A stretch of DNA of 64,000 nucleotides, taken from positions 124,001 through 188,000 of the forward strand of contig NZ_CAAAIM010000008.1 in assembly GCF_900639985.1 (NCBI RefSeq). Direction: 5' to 3'. The position numbers and the translations under genes were made by a program. This DNA is from Legionella rowbothamii. GTDB lineage: Bacteria > Pseudomonadota > Gammaproteobacteria > Legionellales > Legionellaceae. The notes beneath the pieces were generated by a model, which saw only the letters and a list, made by a program, of their open reading frames with translations, made no database searches and was not told the origin of the DNA. Shown one piece after another: positions 40,815-49,951 of the stretch. Position 1 is the first letter of the stretch. Each line of letters starts with the position of its first letter.

Positions 40815-41483
40815 TTATTTCACGATTTTTCCATGCCACTCACTCCTTGGCTTTTGCTTGTGTACCATGGTGTAAGCATAATCAACCCCCATGCCATAGG
40901 CGCCGCTATGTTCTTTGACGATGTTCATTACCTCATCATACGTCTCTCTTCTTGCCCAATCGCGTTGCCATTCTAATAATAACTGTTGCCAAGTTAAGGG
41001 AACTACACCGGCTTGTTCCATACGGCGCATAGAGGACTCATGACCTATGGGACTAGTACCACCGCAGGCATCCTCAACTATGTAAAGCTGATATCCCTCG
41101 TGCATTGCTGAGAACGCACACATATTAATGCAGACTTCAGTCCATAGGCCGGCAAGGATTAGTTTCTTTTTACCAGTAGCTTCTACATGCTGTCGTACAG
41201 CCGGAGAATCCCATGAATTCATACTAGTACGCTCAATAATGTCATTTTGAGGGAATACATCGAGGAGCTCCGGCCAAATAAAGCCACTGAAACTTTCTGT
41301 TTCCACAGAGGTAAGAATGGTAGGCACCTTAAATAACTTGGCCGCTTTAGCTACAGCGGTCGCATTGTTTTTGAGATTTTGACGGTCAATACTAGTGACA
41401 CCAAAGGCCATTTGGGGTTGATAATCAATCATCAGAAGGACAGAGTTTTTAGGTGTCAGTAACTCGATTTTCTTATCCATAGC
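40815..41483 (-). CDS. Isochorismatase-like cysteine hydrolase (YcaC type)
   Basis: 222 residues from the ATG at 41483, preferred over upstream ATG/TTG codons because AGGA is 8 nt away. Catalytic Asp in VLLMIDYQPQMAFG, the cis-peptide and nucleophile Cys in AGLWTEVCINMCAF, and the YcaC-like C terminus (VDYAYTMVHKQKPRSEWHGK) are evident. These enzymes hydrolyse small amides. It is 104 nt from the amidohydrolase gene on the same strand, so possibly co-transcribed. Confidence 0.87.
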   Translation of the reverse strand, partial: AMDKKIELLTPKNSVLLMIDYQPQMAFGVTSIDRQNLKNNATAVAKAAKLFKVPTILTSVETESFSGFIWPELLDVFPQNDIIERTSMNSWDSPAVRQHVEATGKKKLILAGLWTEVCINMCAFSAMHEGYQLYIVEDACGGTSPIGHESSMRRMEQAGVVPLTWQQLLLEWQRDWARRETYDEVMNIVKEHSGAYGMGVDYAYTMVHKQKPRSEWHGKIVK

Positions 41484-41721
41484 ATTCATCCTGTGTGAAA
41501 GGTAGCGTGTAAATGATGCTCTCGCCAATAGATCAATTATAGAACATATGGGTGGTTTTATGTTCCCTCAATGATCCGCTGAAATAATGTAATTAGTTGC
41601 AAGGAATCTAAATAAATGTATACTTTTACGCGCATTAAAAAAGCGATTTAATAAGTACTAGGTCAAAGGACATAGTTCACTAACCTCTTACTTTAATAAT
41701 TATTTTAGTAAGGATATTCAC

Positions 41722-42639
41722 ATGAAAAAATTAGGGATAAGTGCTTTTATTTTATTCATTATGACTCAGGGCATGGTTCATGCAATGCAAAGTCCTGGTT
41801 TTGCTGTTGGACCTCAATATGATACCACCCACGTTTATGTTGCCCCTGAAAATTTTGATCGTTTTGTTTCCAGTTTGGTCAGTACCTTTGGTGGAAAAAC
41901 ATCAAAGAAAGGTGTTTTTCAGGTAACACCTACTCCCAGTCAAACAATGTCACAGTTAGCGCTAACTCCTGCCGGTACAATCTCTGTCTTTGGGTTTAAA
42001 ACACCCATTCCTTATCCTTTTGGTACTGAAAGAACTGGTTATTTGGTTAATGATTTTGACAAAGCAATTCTGGCCGCACGCTCTGCAGGTGCTGATGTGA
42101 TTGTGGCTCCATTTCCTGATCCGATTGGTCGTGATGCTATTCTTCAGTGGCCAGGTGGTGTGAACATGCAAATCTATTGGCATACAACCCCTCCATCCTA
42201 CGAGCCCTTAGCAACAATACCTGAAAATCGGATTTATATTTCTCCTGACCGTGCTAATTTATTTGCTCAACGCTTCAGCAGCTTTGCTCGAGGAAAAATT
42301 GTTGCTGATGAGCCCAAAGCCCCTGGAATAGAGATTGGGCAGCCCGACACAACTTATCGCCGTATGTCTATAGATTCGGGCTTTGGTAAAATGCTCGTGA
42401 TTGTAACAAACGGACATTTAAACTGGCCTTATGGTCATGAAATGACCGGCTATGAAGTGCCTAACTTAAAAGAAACATTAGATAAAGCACAAGCTAGCGG
42501 AGCTAAAATTCTTGTTGCACCAGTTACTTCTGGAGGCCGAATCTCGGCCATGGTTCAATTCCCAGGTGGGTATATTGCCGAAATTCACGAACTAACAAAA
42601 AGCAACGAAGACTCGCAGAATGCCTCTACTAAGCAGTAA
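41722..42639 (+). CDS. Secreted glyoxalase/VOC-fold protein
   Basis: 305 residues with a signal peptide (MKKLGISAFILFIMTQGMVHA). The mature part contains two vicinal-oxygen-chelate-like halves (THVYVAPENFDRFV and GYLVNDFDKAILAARSAGAD; later GYEVPNLKETLDKAQASGAK) ending in FPGGYIAEIHE, where Glu/His could bind metal. AAGGA precedes the start. Export of a VOC protein is uncommon. The broken porin gene begins immediately after its stop, suggesting a former two-gene operon. Confidence 0.8.
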   Translation: MKKLGISAFILFIMTQGMVHAMQSPGFAVGPQYDTTHVYVAPENFDRFVSSLVSTFGGKTSKKGVFQVTPTPSQTMSQLALTPAGTISVFGFKTPIPYPFGTERTGYLVNDFDKAILAARSAGADVIVAPFPDPIGRDAILQWPGGVNMQIYWHTTPPSYEPLATIPENRIYISPDRANLFAQRFSSFARGKIVADEPKAPGIEIGQPDTTYRRMSIDSGFGKMLVIVTNGHLNWPYGHEMTGYEVPNLKETLDKAQASGAKILVAPVTSGGRISAMVQFPGGYIAEIHELTKSNEDSQNASTKQ

Positions 42640-43250
42640 ATGAACCCCACAGGCATACTTTTTTATAGCTTGCTACTCAGTTCATCTACCGTCCTGGGCA
42701 GTCAGAACACACCACCGACTCAGGCGCCAAAGCGTCCAAAGATTATGTTTAATCGCTAGCAAGAAGGCTGGTCTGTTCTGGCTAATCCGAATGTTCCGCG
42801 CGAACCTTTTGATGAACTAAAATATATTCCCTTATCAAAAACCAATCCGCAAACCTATCTTTCTTTTGGAATGAACCTACGTGAACGGTTTGAAAGTAAT
42901 GACGCTGTTAATTTTGATGTAGGCAATAGCGTACCGCAGTCTTATGTCATTAGTCGTTTTGAGCAGCATGTTGATTTATGCATTGCGAATAAGCTACAAA
43001 GTTTCGTGCAATTTCAAAGTGATTTTTCGCCCTGGAAAACCATTATTACCCCGGTAAACCAAGACAGTTTGGATTTAGAACAGGCATTTACCACACTAGT
43101 TAAGCCGATTGCATTTCATTTTACAGCCCTCCGGTTGTGACACTCAATCTTCGTGCTTTTGATGATTACCAGCAATTAAGAAATTAGGTCAGCTCGATTC
43201 TACCTGCCTGCCTTGGATTTTTTCCACTTAAAAAGCAAATTTGATCCTGA
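42640..43250 (+). pseudogene. Broken alginate-export-family outer-membrane porin
   Basis: ATG directly follows the VOC-protein stop. MNPTGILFYSLLLSSSTVLG is a signal peptide, then PKRPKIMFNR and a TAG at 42757-42759 where a Trp (TGG) is expected. Beyond it the frame continues QEGWSVLANPNVPREPFDEL, YLSFGMNLRERFESNDAV and SYVISRFEQHVDL, as in alginate-export-type barrels. It stops at 43140 after a frameshift. The remaining barrel is decayed. A nonsense plus frameshift make this a clear pseudogene. Confidence 0.75.
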
Positions 43251-43322
43251 TTATAAATTTGGGAATAAGCTTTTTTATATATACTATGCACCCACCTCGT
43301 TAGAAAATGCTAGAATATAGCA

Positions 43323-43368
43323 ATAAGGACGACCTTATCCATCATGGTTATCATTTCTGGACGGCCAG
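43323..43368 (+). promoter_or_regulatory. Guanidine-II (mini-ykkC) riboswitch
   Basis: Two small hairpins with the diagnostic ACGR tetraloops: ATAAGG-ACGA-CCTTAT (43323-43338) and CTGG-ACGG-CCAG (43357-43368), separated by 18 nt. The ribosome site AAGGAA (43378-43383) follows 9 nt later and then the start of a SugE/Gdx-type exporter. In known examples guanidine binding stabilises loop-loop contact and frees the ribosome site. Structure, loops and downstream gene all agree. Confidence 0.9.
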
Positions 43369-43391
43369 ACTATTTACAAGGAATAATTAAA

Positions 43392-43706
43392 ATGGCCTGG
43401 ATCTATTTATTTTTTGCAGGATTACTCGAAGTTGTTTGGGCATATTATATGAAGCAGTCTTCAGGCTTCACAAAACTGGTCCCTTCGATTATTACACTCA
43501 TCACCATGGCCCTTAGTTTTATACTTTTATCCATCTCCATGAGAAGTCTTTCCTTAGGCACGGCTTATGCGATTTGGACAGGGATAGGTACCGTTGGAGC
43601 ATTCATCTTAGGGGTAGTGCTTCTAGGAGAGCCCGCTAACATGGCAAGAATAGCTGCAGCGCTTTTAATTATTGGTGGGCTAATATTGATGAAGCTTTCT
43701 GGTTAA
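43392..43706 (+). CDS. gdx: SMR-family guanidinium exporter (SugE/Gdx type)
   Basis: 104 residues with four membrane helices. The conserved glutamate is E13 in FAGLLEVVWAYYMKQSSG. The W-x-x-x-x-K segment, GTAYAIWTGIGTVGAFILG and VVLLGEPANMARI match the Gdx branch rather than EmrE. The start at 43392 is set by AAGGAA just upstream; a farther in-frame ATG lies inside the riboswitch. The guanidine-II riboswitch supports guanidinium/proton exchange as the function. Confidence 0.92.
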   Translation: MAWIYLFFAGLLEVVWAYYMKQSSGFTKLVPSIITLITMALSFILLSISMRSLSLGTAYAIWTGIGTVGAFILGVVLLGEPANMARIAAALLIIGGLILMKLSG

Positions 43707-43742
43707 AAATATTCTTTCGTATTTTCCATATTCATCAATCGT

Positions 43743-43824
43743 GTCATTGCAAGGTACTTAGCGATGAGCAACCCAGTAGTACTTGCCACGGCACCCTGGA
43801 TTGCTTCACTTCCTTCGCAATGAC
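43743..43824. repeat. Dispersed palindromic repeat (GTCATTGC / GCAATGAC ends)
   Basis: GTCATTGCAAGG opens and CCTTCGCAATGAC closes an 82-bp imperfect inverted unit. Its minus-strand reading (CEGSEAIQGAVAS) is a peptide often mis-annotated in repeat-rich gamma-proteobacteria. It explains a spurious 66-codon ORF here. Confidence 0.65.
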
Positions 43825-43982
43825 CAGAGAGTTTAATAATAACATGCCTCACTAAAATTAAGAGAAATAAGAATATAAACCATGTTGAAGCGCAAAAGCT
43901 CATGGTTCCATCCCAAAAATAATTCTATGGATAATTTTATAACCAAAACCATATCGTAAAAATACGGTATCCCCAACCAAAA

Positions 43983-44777
43983 TTAAGTGCAATGTAATTG
44001 GATAAAATTCATAACCGTTTCGACAAAATAAGGATCCCAAAGGTTATTATGGTCTTTATCATCCAAGGCAACAAAAGTTTTGGGTTCATTGGCTTGATTA
44101 AAAAGCGTCAACCCTTGCTCAAATGGTATGAGTTTATCCTGTTTTCCATGTAAAATAAGCAAAGGCGATTTAACATTATATATCCTCGCAAGCGAGTTAT
44201 ATTTATCCCATGGCGGTATAAGAATCCACGGATAATGGTAGCGAGCAACCGCAGGTAATGAGGTATATGGAGACTGCAGAACTACGGCACAAACAGGAAA
44301 TTCTTCTGCCATTTTTACCACCACCCCTGTACCTATAGACTCGCCATAAAGCACTAAATGTGATGGTGAAATGCGTTGCTGCTGCAAAAAATGGATGCCC
44401 GTACGCGCATCAGTATAGAACCCCTCCTCTGTTGGATTGCCTTTATTCCCACCAAAACCCCGATATTCCAACAACAAAACGCCGAATCCCGCATCCAAAA
44501 AGGCACGCGCCAAAAACATGCGATAGCCAATATGGCCAGCATTTCCATGTAAAAATAATATCGTTGGCTGGTTTACCTTAGCAGCCTTGTACCAAGCCAG
44601 TAGCTCAATGCCATCAGTAGTTTTAAGATGCAAAGCGTGCATATCAGTGGCATGATAAATTAGCCGACTTGGCTCCTCCCCGGCTGGAAAATAAATTAAA
44701 TTCCGTTGGAATGCATACATTAGCAAGGAAAGAATAATTAGCGTAGCACAACCAACCTTAAGGATATTTATAAGCAT
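43983..44777 (-). CDS. Membrane-anchored alpha/beta hydrolase (BEM46/ABHD13-like)
   Basis: 264 residues. One N-terminal helix (INILKVGCATLIILSLLMYAF), then the fold: LFLHGNAGHIGYR, LLLEYRGFGGNKG, nucleophile in LVLYGESIGTGVV, Asp in LHGKQDKLIPF and His in DDKDHNN. These residues form a complete triad. Family members are membrane-bound serine hydrolases of unclear substrate. Isolated gene. Confidence 0.88.
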   Translation of the reverse strand: MLINILKVGCATLIILSLLMYAFQRNLIYFPAGEEPSRLIYHATDMHALHLKTTDGIELLAWYKAAKVNQPTILFLHGNAGHIGYRMFLARAFLDAGFGVLLLEYRGFGGNKGNPTEEGFYTDARTGIHFLQQQRISPSHLVLYGESIGTGVVVKMAEEFPVCAVVLQSPYTSLPAVARYHYPWILIPPWDKYNSLARIYNVKSPLLILHGKQDKLIPFEQGLTLFNQANEPKTFVALDDKDHNNLWDPYFVETVMNFIQLHCT

Positions 44778-45098
44778 GCCAAAAATCCTGAAAAAGAGTT
44801 AATTGACTTGGATCATTTCTTAATTATTGCCACTACTCTATTTTTTGCAAGCAATCGAATCTCCCAACTAATTCACTATTTGAGCAACCCCTTGAGATCA
44901 ATCAAATTAGTTATCGCTGAATAAACTGGAAGATACTTTCTTTTTTCCGACTCATTCTGCATCGCTATCTGAATCTAGTGAAAAAGTATCAAGCCGGAGC
45001 GAAAAAACAAGTGTTAATATTATGAGGCTTAAGTGCCCCAATACACACAATCATGTTGTATAATTTAAATACAGAACTACACAAGGATGTCCATTCTC
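44778..45098. other. Intergenic region with a likely promoter for the lipoprotein gene
   Basis: TATAAT at 45059-45064 lies about 35 nt upstream of the lipoprotein start. GGCTTAAGTGCCCC at about 45027 resembles one terminus of the GGCACTTACTTAAG element family but has no partner. Confidence 0.35.
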
Positions 45099-45314
45099 AT
45101 GAAAAAAATAATCTTAGCTTTATTAGTACTAACACCTGAACTTTTTTTAACCGGATGCATTATTGGTACTAACTCCTCTCCGGATTACATCTCGCCTGTT
45201 TATAATCGAAATTATGTCTCTTCTACGGGTTATGGTATGAGCGATTATGGCCTTGGATTTGGGACTAGTTATAATCCTCGATATGGCTTAATGAACTTTG
45301 GTATCGAACATTAG
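45099..45314 (+). CDS. Small lipoprotein, 71 residues
   Basis: MKKIILALLVLTPELFLTGC is a type II signal peptide with lipobox LTGC. The mature ~52 residues are Tyr/Gly/Ser/Asn-rich (GYGMSDYGLGFGTSYNPRYG). The start at 45099 is preferred; an ATG at 45087 sits on its own ribosome site. Likely anchored in a membrane; function unknown. A barrel protein gene follows after about 110 nt. Confidence 0.75.
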   Translation: MKKIILALLVLTPELFLTGCIIGTNSSPDYISPVYNRNYVSSTGYGMSDYGLGFGTSYNPRYGLMNFGIEH

Positions 45315-45426
45315 GAAAACCCAATTTCCTATTCAAAATAAGAGATTAGCATCTTAAAAATTTTTTATTGTCATTCAAGCAATTAAAGAATAGACTGTTG
45401 CGTCAAATTTTTATAAAGGACTATAA

Positions 45427-46314
45427 ATGTTTTTAAGGCTACACAGTGTAATATTATCCTGCTCTATTTTAGGAACTTCAGCTTTTGCAGGTGCAATGGG
45501 CCCTGTATCAAATCCTCAAGGCTTCTTTATTGGGGCGGGAGGAAGTATTAATGCAGTTAGAATTCACCAAGACTCATGGGGTCTAGGACTTTCTAATTTA
45601 TATACTAATGGCGTGTTAACTTCTCAAGGGGTTGCTCAAGGTAACGCGGCGCCATTTCAAAAAACGAGCTTTAACTTTGCGCCCGCAGTCCAAGCTGGAT
45701 ATTTAAAGAACTTTAACACCAATAACTACTACGGGATTAAATTTAGCTATCAGTATCTGGGCTCCGTAGCCACTAACCGTGATCTCTATCTTCCACAGAC
45801 AGGTGAACTGAGAAGTTTCAATCCTCCAAGCACCAGCTCCATGTTCGGCTATGCAATTGCTGATTCCGTTGAGACAACGATTAACCATAATATGAGCTTA
45901 CTCGCCTTAATTGGTAAACAACTAGGTAATAAATACATCTACTTAGGAGCTGGTCCCTCATTAACAAGTATTCAATCACAAAACTACAACTCCATAGGCT
46001 ATGCCATTGTAGATGGAGCCACGCTCAATGTAACCGGATTAGTAAATTATGGTTCGCCCACGATTTGGGCATGGGGAGGTGCCGCTCAGATTGGAATGAG
46101 CTACTTTATTAACTCCTCATGGTTTGTAGATGCGTCTTATACTTATTCTGTTGCAGGGAACTATACGAGCTCACATAAACAGTCTTTTGCTCATACTGCT
46201 TCAGCTGGAAGTACTACTATAGAAACCTCCGGGATACTGGCAACCAAAGATACATTTAAAGCAACGATGGTGCAGTCAGTTACTGTTTCTTTAAATAAGA
46301 TATTTGATTTATAA
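45427..46314 (+). CDS. Outer-membrane beta-barrel protein
   Basis: 295 residues with signal peptide (MFLRLHSVILSCSILGTSAFA) and about eight alternating amphipathic strands (FFIGAGGSINAV, YYGIKFSYQYLG, YIYLGAGPSLTS, SWFVDASYTYSVAGNY). It ends in a strand with aromatic/hydrophobic last residues (VTVSLNKIFDL). AAAGGA precedes the ATG. It belongs to the Legionella opacity-like barrel style. Ligand or role unknown. Confidence 0.85.
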   Translation: MFLRLHSVILSCSILGTSAFAGAMGPVSNPQGFFIGAGGSINAVRIHQDSWGLGLSNLYTNGVLTSQGVAQGNAAPFQKTSFNFAPAVQAGYLKNFNTNNYYGIKFSYQYLGSVATNRDLYLPQTGELRSFNPPSTSSMFGYAIADSVETTINHNMSLLALIGKQLGNKYIYLGAGPSLTSIQSQNYNSIGYAIVDGATLNVTGLVNYGSPTIWAWGGAAQIGMSYFINSSWFVDASYTYSVAGNYTSSHKQSFAHTASAGSTTIETSGILATKDTFKATMVQSVTVSLNKIFDL

Positions 46315-46328
46315 AATCCTCCATCTTG

Positions 46329-46361
46329 ATGTAGGCTGGCTATAAGGCCATCCTACATGTT
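46329..46361 (+). terminator. Terminator-like hairpin after the barrel gene
   Basis: ATGTAGGCTGGC pairs imperfectly with GGCCATCCTACAT around TATAA. It lies 15 nt past the stop and TTATTTTAC follows. Confidence 0.6.
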
Positions 46362-46495
46362 ATTTTACAATTTTACTCCAAATTAGTGCCATGTAGCTGC
46401 TTGCAAAACTCTACGGCCCTCACTATCAATTAACGACTAAAGAATCTGATTCAATCGATTCGCTTTAATCTCGGCACATTAGAAAAGCTGTTCCA

Positions 46496-46642
46496 TTAAT
46501 CGCATTGGTGCTCTTCATTAAGCTCCATATCTTGTTGTGGTAATTCGTTTTTTATTATATATTTTTTTAAGAGATGCAACACAATTCCTTCTATTTTATC
46601 ATCGGTGTTTTCAAATGATTTTTCGATGCTTTTGTTATCCAT
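46496..46642 (-). CDS. Acidic 48-residue microprotein
   Basis: ATG at 46642 with GGAG 6 nt upstream, then MDNKSIEKSFENTDDKIEGI, a short helical middle (VLHLLKKYIIKN) and an acidic end (MELNEEHQCD). No family recognised. Good ribosome site and neighbour-like codon use favour a real gene. Confidence 0.5.
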   Translation of the reverse strand: MDNKSIEKSFENTDDKIEGIVLHLLKKYIIKNELPQQDMELNEEHQCD

Positions 46643-46813
46643 AATCACTCCTTCATTAATTGTCTAACAAACGTTTATTAGCAATCTGAATCGACCATTC
46701 TAGTTTGTGATTAGTTTTTAACAATTATGGTTTTCCTCAGGTATGAGATTAGGCTAGAAACTCTATTTGCGATAAGCTAGGCTATGATTAGTTAAACTTT
46801 TAATGAACTCATT

Positions 46814-47662
46814 ATGACCTTAAAATTAGGCTGGCTAAATGAACTTTATATCAACTGGCAAAACGATCGGGTGTCAAGTCTTGCCGCAGCCCTTGCTTAC
46901 TACACCCTATTTTCTCTAGCACCAATTTTATTAATTTGCATTTCCTTAGTAGGAACATTATTTGGAGAAGATGCCGCTCGAGGGCAGATATTAGGACACA
47001 TCAATGCCTTATTAGGAGAACAAACTGCCCTACAGATCCAAGAAATGATCAAAAATGCTAATCACCCTTCTACAGCATTCCTCGCACGAATTTTTAGTAT
47101 TATCGTTTTACTATTTAGCGCCTCACGAGTATTTGGTTCAATTCAAGAAGGTTTAAATATTATTTGGGGAGTTCAAATTAATCCCCACCAAAAATGGTTT
47201 GCAGTAATTAAAAATCAATTTGTATCGTTTGCGATGATATTAATTTTCGCTTTTTTATTATTTTCCTCTTTAGTCTTAAGTGCCCTTTTAGCGATTTTAA
47301 GCAGCCATATTAATTATTTTATTGGCACGAGCATCTTTATTGAACTTATTATTAGTTACTCGTTTTCTTTTTTATTAGTAGCCTTACTCTTTGCCACAAT
47401 GTTCAAAAGCCTACCTGATATTGAGCTTAAATGGAGTAACGTATGGGTAGGCGCGTTAATTACCGCCTTATTATTTAGCCTGGGGAAAATAGCTATTGGC
47501 TTTTATTTAAATAAAGCCGAGATTTCCTCTGTCTTTGGTGCAGCAAGCTCAGTCATCGTGCTGTTAATATGGGTTTATTATTCAGCGCAAATTTTCTTTA
47601 TTGGTGCGGAAATAACCAAGATTTATACGAATCATAGAGCATCCCGATGCAATGTAGGTTAG
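46814..47662 (+). CDS. YihY/BrkB-family inner-membrane protein
   Basis: 282 residues with about six membrane helices. The opening NDRVSSLAAALAYYTLFSLAPILL is the family signature, followed by FSIIVLLFSASRVFGSIQEGLN, KWSNVWVGALITALLFSLGK and VIVLLIWVYYSAQIFFIGAE. YihY proteins were once called ribonuclease BN by mistake; the function remains uncertain. The ribosome site is weak. Length is normal for the family. Confidence 0.9.
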   Translation: MTLKLGWLNELYINWQNDRVSSLAAALAYYTLFSLAPILLICISLVGTLFGEDAARGQILGHINALLGEQTALQIQEMIKNANHPSTAFLARIFSIIVLLFSASRVFGSIQEGLNIIWGVQINPHQKWFAVIKNQFVSFAMILIFAFLLFSSLVLSALLAILSSHINYFIGTSIFIELIISYSFSFLLVALLFATMFKSLPDIELKWSNVWVGALITALLFSLGKIAIGFYLNKAEISSVFGAASSVIVLLIWVYYSAQIFFIGAEITKIYTNHRASRCNVG

Positions 47663-48099
47663 ACCCGATCACCATGGGGCTAGGGTTTAACTTGATACTT
47701 ATTGGCTAACTACCACCTAAAATTTACATTAGTTACCCTATTTCTTATGATGCCTGGATCAATCTACCTATTTTAAATTAAAGATACTGCGGCAGAATAA
47801 TTGGTAAACACTACATTTGCATAGCTAAATACAGCTATAAGGGACTTTTAATTTCGTTTTATTTTTTGAACAATCCCATTTTAAGTTCTAAACTACTACT
47901 AGTGAGCCACTAATTGTTTCTTCAAATGGCCGTTGATTTAATCAGCGACATGAGGGTCCCTGGACTCCTGACAAATGATTATCGTGAAACCCTACACATA
48001 TGGCTTCATCAGCAAGTAGATAAATTAACGAGTACTGGTAGAAAAGGAAAAGTTGCAATAGCAGCCCAAATCATAATGCGGTTGTGGATTTTGTTTCCT

Positions 48100-48880
48100 T
48101 ATTAAAAGAAAGCATGAAGCAGAAAACCCTTTAGTTCTGAGCCTCCTGGCTCTCCCTATGCTCGCTGGGTAAAACCCGCATTGATATGTGAAGTCCACTT
48201 TACTGAATGGCCAAATTGAAACCATCTCTTTAAAGGTTTACTTTTTGATAAAAATACAATCTAAGTGACCATGGTATACGCGAAACTATTAGGAGATCCC
48301 CCTCCCCTTCCAAAGAAAAAGAATTTATTGTTATCCATCCCCAACAGACCTTCCATCCATATGGTCAAATTACAAACGAAATGCATTAAATTACTACGAG
48401 CCTACCATTGAGTACCTCCTGCCTTATATTTCTTTACGTCCCTTAACTTTATTGCGCTGCCTGGCTCATTATGATGAAGGTTTTTTACCAGCGTCATTTT
48501 ATTAATTCCATGCCCAAAAACCTTTATCCTATTGATACTAATGAAAAAAATCAGAGTAATATATTTATATAAAGGATAAAGAAGTTTATTAAGTTTTATA
48601 AAAAAGTATGTACTGGAAATACAGCCATAGGGTAGCTAAATCAAGCAATTAAACAAACTTGATATTTTCAGTCTTTGACTTAAACCCGTACCTGATGCCC
48701 TTAGACCAAGGTGGTAACGGCCGCGTTAAAAATACGTGAGTATTTAATGCAATACAAACTCAGCTCATTTGTTAAAAGCACTAGGTGCTAAGGCCCACAT
48801 GTGGTCATTGGCACCATTAAAAAAGATCCCTTGGAGGATTTTTGGCATACATACACTCTCTACTCCTTGGTGAACTATTA
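48100..48880 (+). pseudogene. ligD: Shattered ligD (ATP-dependent DNA ligase / NHEJ polymerase)
   Basis: Pieces in the right order but different frames. The ligase OB-fold end reads SEPPGSPYARWVKPALICEV, then HFTEWP, with FKGLLFDKN nearby. The polymerase domain reads YYEPTIEYLLPYISLRPLTL, LRCLAHYDEG and then FDLNP. Last come VVTAALKIREYLMQYKLSSF, VKS and GPHVVIGTIKKDPLEDFW. This is the ligase-then-polymerase order of LigD. At least five frameshifts or stops occur. No Ku gene is visible. The 47663-48100 stretch before it has no gene I can support. Confidence 0.75.
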
Positions 48881-48961
48881 AAATAATTCTCCAATTATCC
48901 ATCAAGGATGCCTTAGAGGTATAGCAGCCCCCCCTACAAAATCAACCTTATAAAAAACCAA

Positions 48962-49141
48962 TTAATTTTTAGGAGGAACTTTTTTACCCTTTTTCCTCGC
49001 TTTTGACAAACCAATCGCTATAGCTTGTTTTCGACTAGTAACCTTCTTATCTCCCTTTCCACTATGAGCTTTACCTTCTTTGTATTTATGCATTTCTTTT
49101 TCTACTTCTTTTTGTGCTCCTTTACTGTATTTGTTCATCAT
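48962..49141 (-). CDS. Small basic protein (DUF6496-like)
   Basis: 59 residues, MMNKYSKGAQKEVEKEMHKY, with a basic C-terminal half (KKVTSRKQAIAIGLSKARKK). GGAGA lies directly upstream. The SRKQAIAIGLSxARKKG pattern is the hallmark of a widespread family of tiny basic proteins of unknown, possibly DNA-binding, role. Confidence 0.75.
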   Translation of the reverse strand: MMNKYSKGAQKEVEKEMHKYKEGKAHSGKGDKKVTSRKQAIAIGLSKARKKGKKVPPKN

Positions 49142-49398
49142 ATTCTCCTTTATGCTTTACTTATTATAATAGCCTGATTAGAGAAGACTGATTACTCATT
49201 TATAGCTTATATAATGATATGAGATTACGTAACTTCCTAAATTAATAATAAATAATTTATTTATTGAACCTAAATTTGTTAAAGGAATCACTATTGATAT
49301 TACATTTTTTTTCCATATAAATAATACTACGCAAATGTTACATCAAGAGCCCCCATTCTCCAGCCACTCATACAGTAAATTTTTAACATTTGACGGGC

Positions 49399-49869
49399 TT
49401 AATCGCTAAAACTCATAATTGAGTCAAAGAATGCCTTATCGCCCAAACTAAGTCGAATTGAAACCGCCTTTCGTATCAATCCAGTGCGTACATCTTTCAT
49501 AAGTGGTTTGGTTAGTTTAATCTTTTTCTCTAGCTCGAGAATTTGATTTTTAGTTTCTTCAGTAAAAAATACTTGTGTCGCATTTTCCAAAGGCCCTTGA
49601 TTTAATCCTTCATAAATATCATCAATAAGCTCGCAATAATCAAGGTCCTTTTCATATTCAGCCCATTTAATTTCGGCAAGTGTATATAAATAATATTTAA
49701 CTGCATCTTCAATAAGTAAAGATTGTTTCCCTCTTCCACTATATTCTTTGTCAGCCTGTATCTTAAGCTTTTCTTTAATATCTTTTGGAAAACGTATACA
49801 TACGAGCCATTTTTCTTTTTTTTGTGGCGAGGAAAAAAATAACTTTTTACTTTTTCTCTTTTCCGTCAT
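49399..49869 (-). CDS. Ribbon-helix-helix-like protein of the partition locus
   Basis: 156 residues; basic start (MTEKRKSKKLFFSSPQKKEK), then WLVCIRFPKDIKEKLKIQAD and GRGKQSLLIEDAVKYYL, which fits a ribbon-helix-helix DNA-binding fold. The C-terminal half is helical with no known domain. It is 82 nt after parB on the same strand. Third genes of this kind often regulate the partition operon or control copy number; that role is inferred. Confidence 0.6.
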   Translation of the reverse strand: MTEKRKSKKLFFSSPQKKEKWLVCIRFPKDIKEKLKIQADKEYSGRGKQSLLIEDAVKYYLYTLAEIKWAEYEKDLDYCELIDDIYEGLNQGPLENATQVFFTEETKNQILELEKKIKLTKPLMKDVRTGLIRKAVSIRLSLGDKAFFDSIMSFSD

Positions 49870-49951
49870 AAGCTTCCCTTATCAGAATCAAAAAAATCAA
49901 AAATATGATTTTTTCTATATTTATCAATGAGTTATGATTGCGTGACCCGGG

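Noticed and set aside
43344..43391. Upstream ATG for the SMR exporter
   Set aside because: It falls inside the riboswitch; the ATG at 43392 has the ribosome site and the family's normal N terminus.
43703..43903. 66-codon minus-strand frame with CEGSEAIQ
   Set aside because: Translation of a dispersed palindromic repeat, not a gene.
47914..48105. 63-codon plus-strand frame before ligD
   Set aside because: No recognisable homology, no ribosome site, and it runs into ligD debris; too weak to call a gene.
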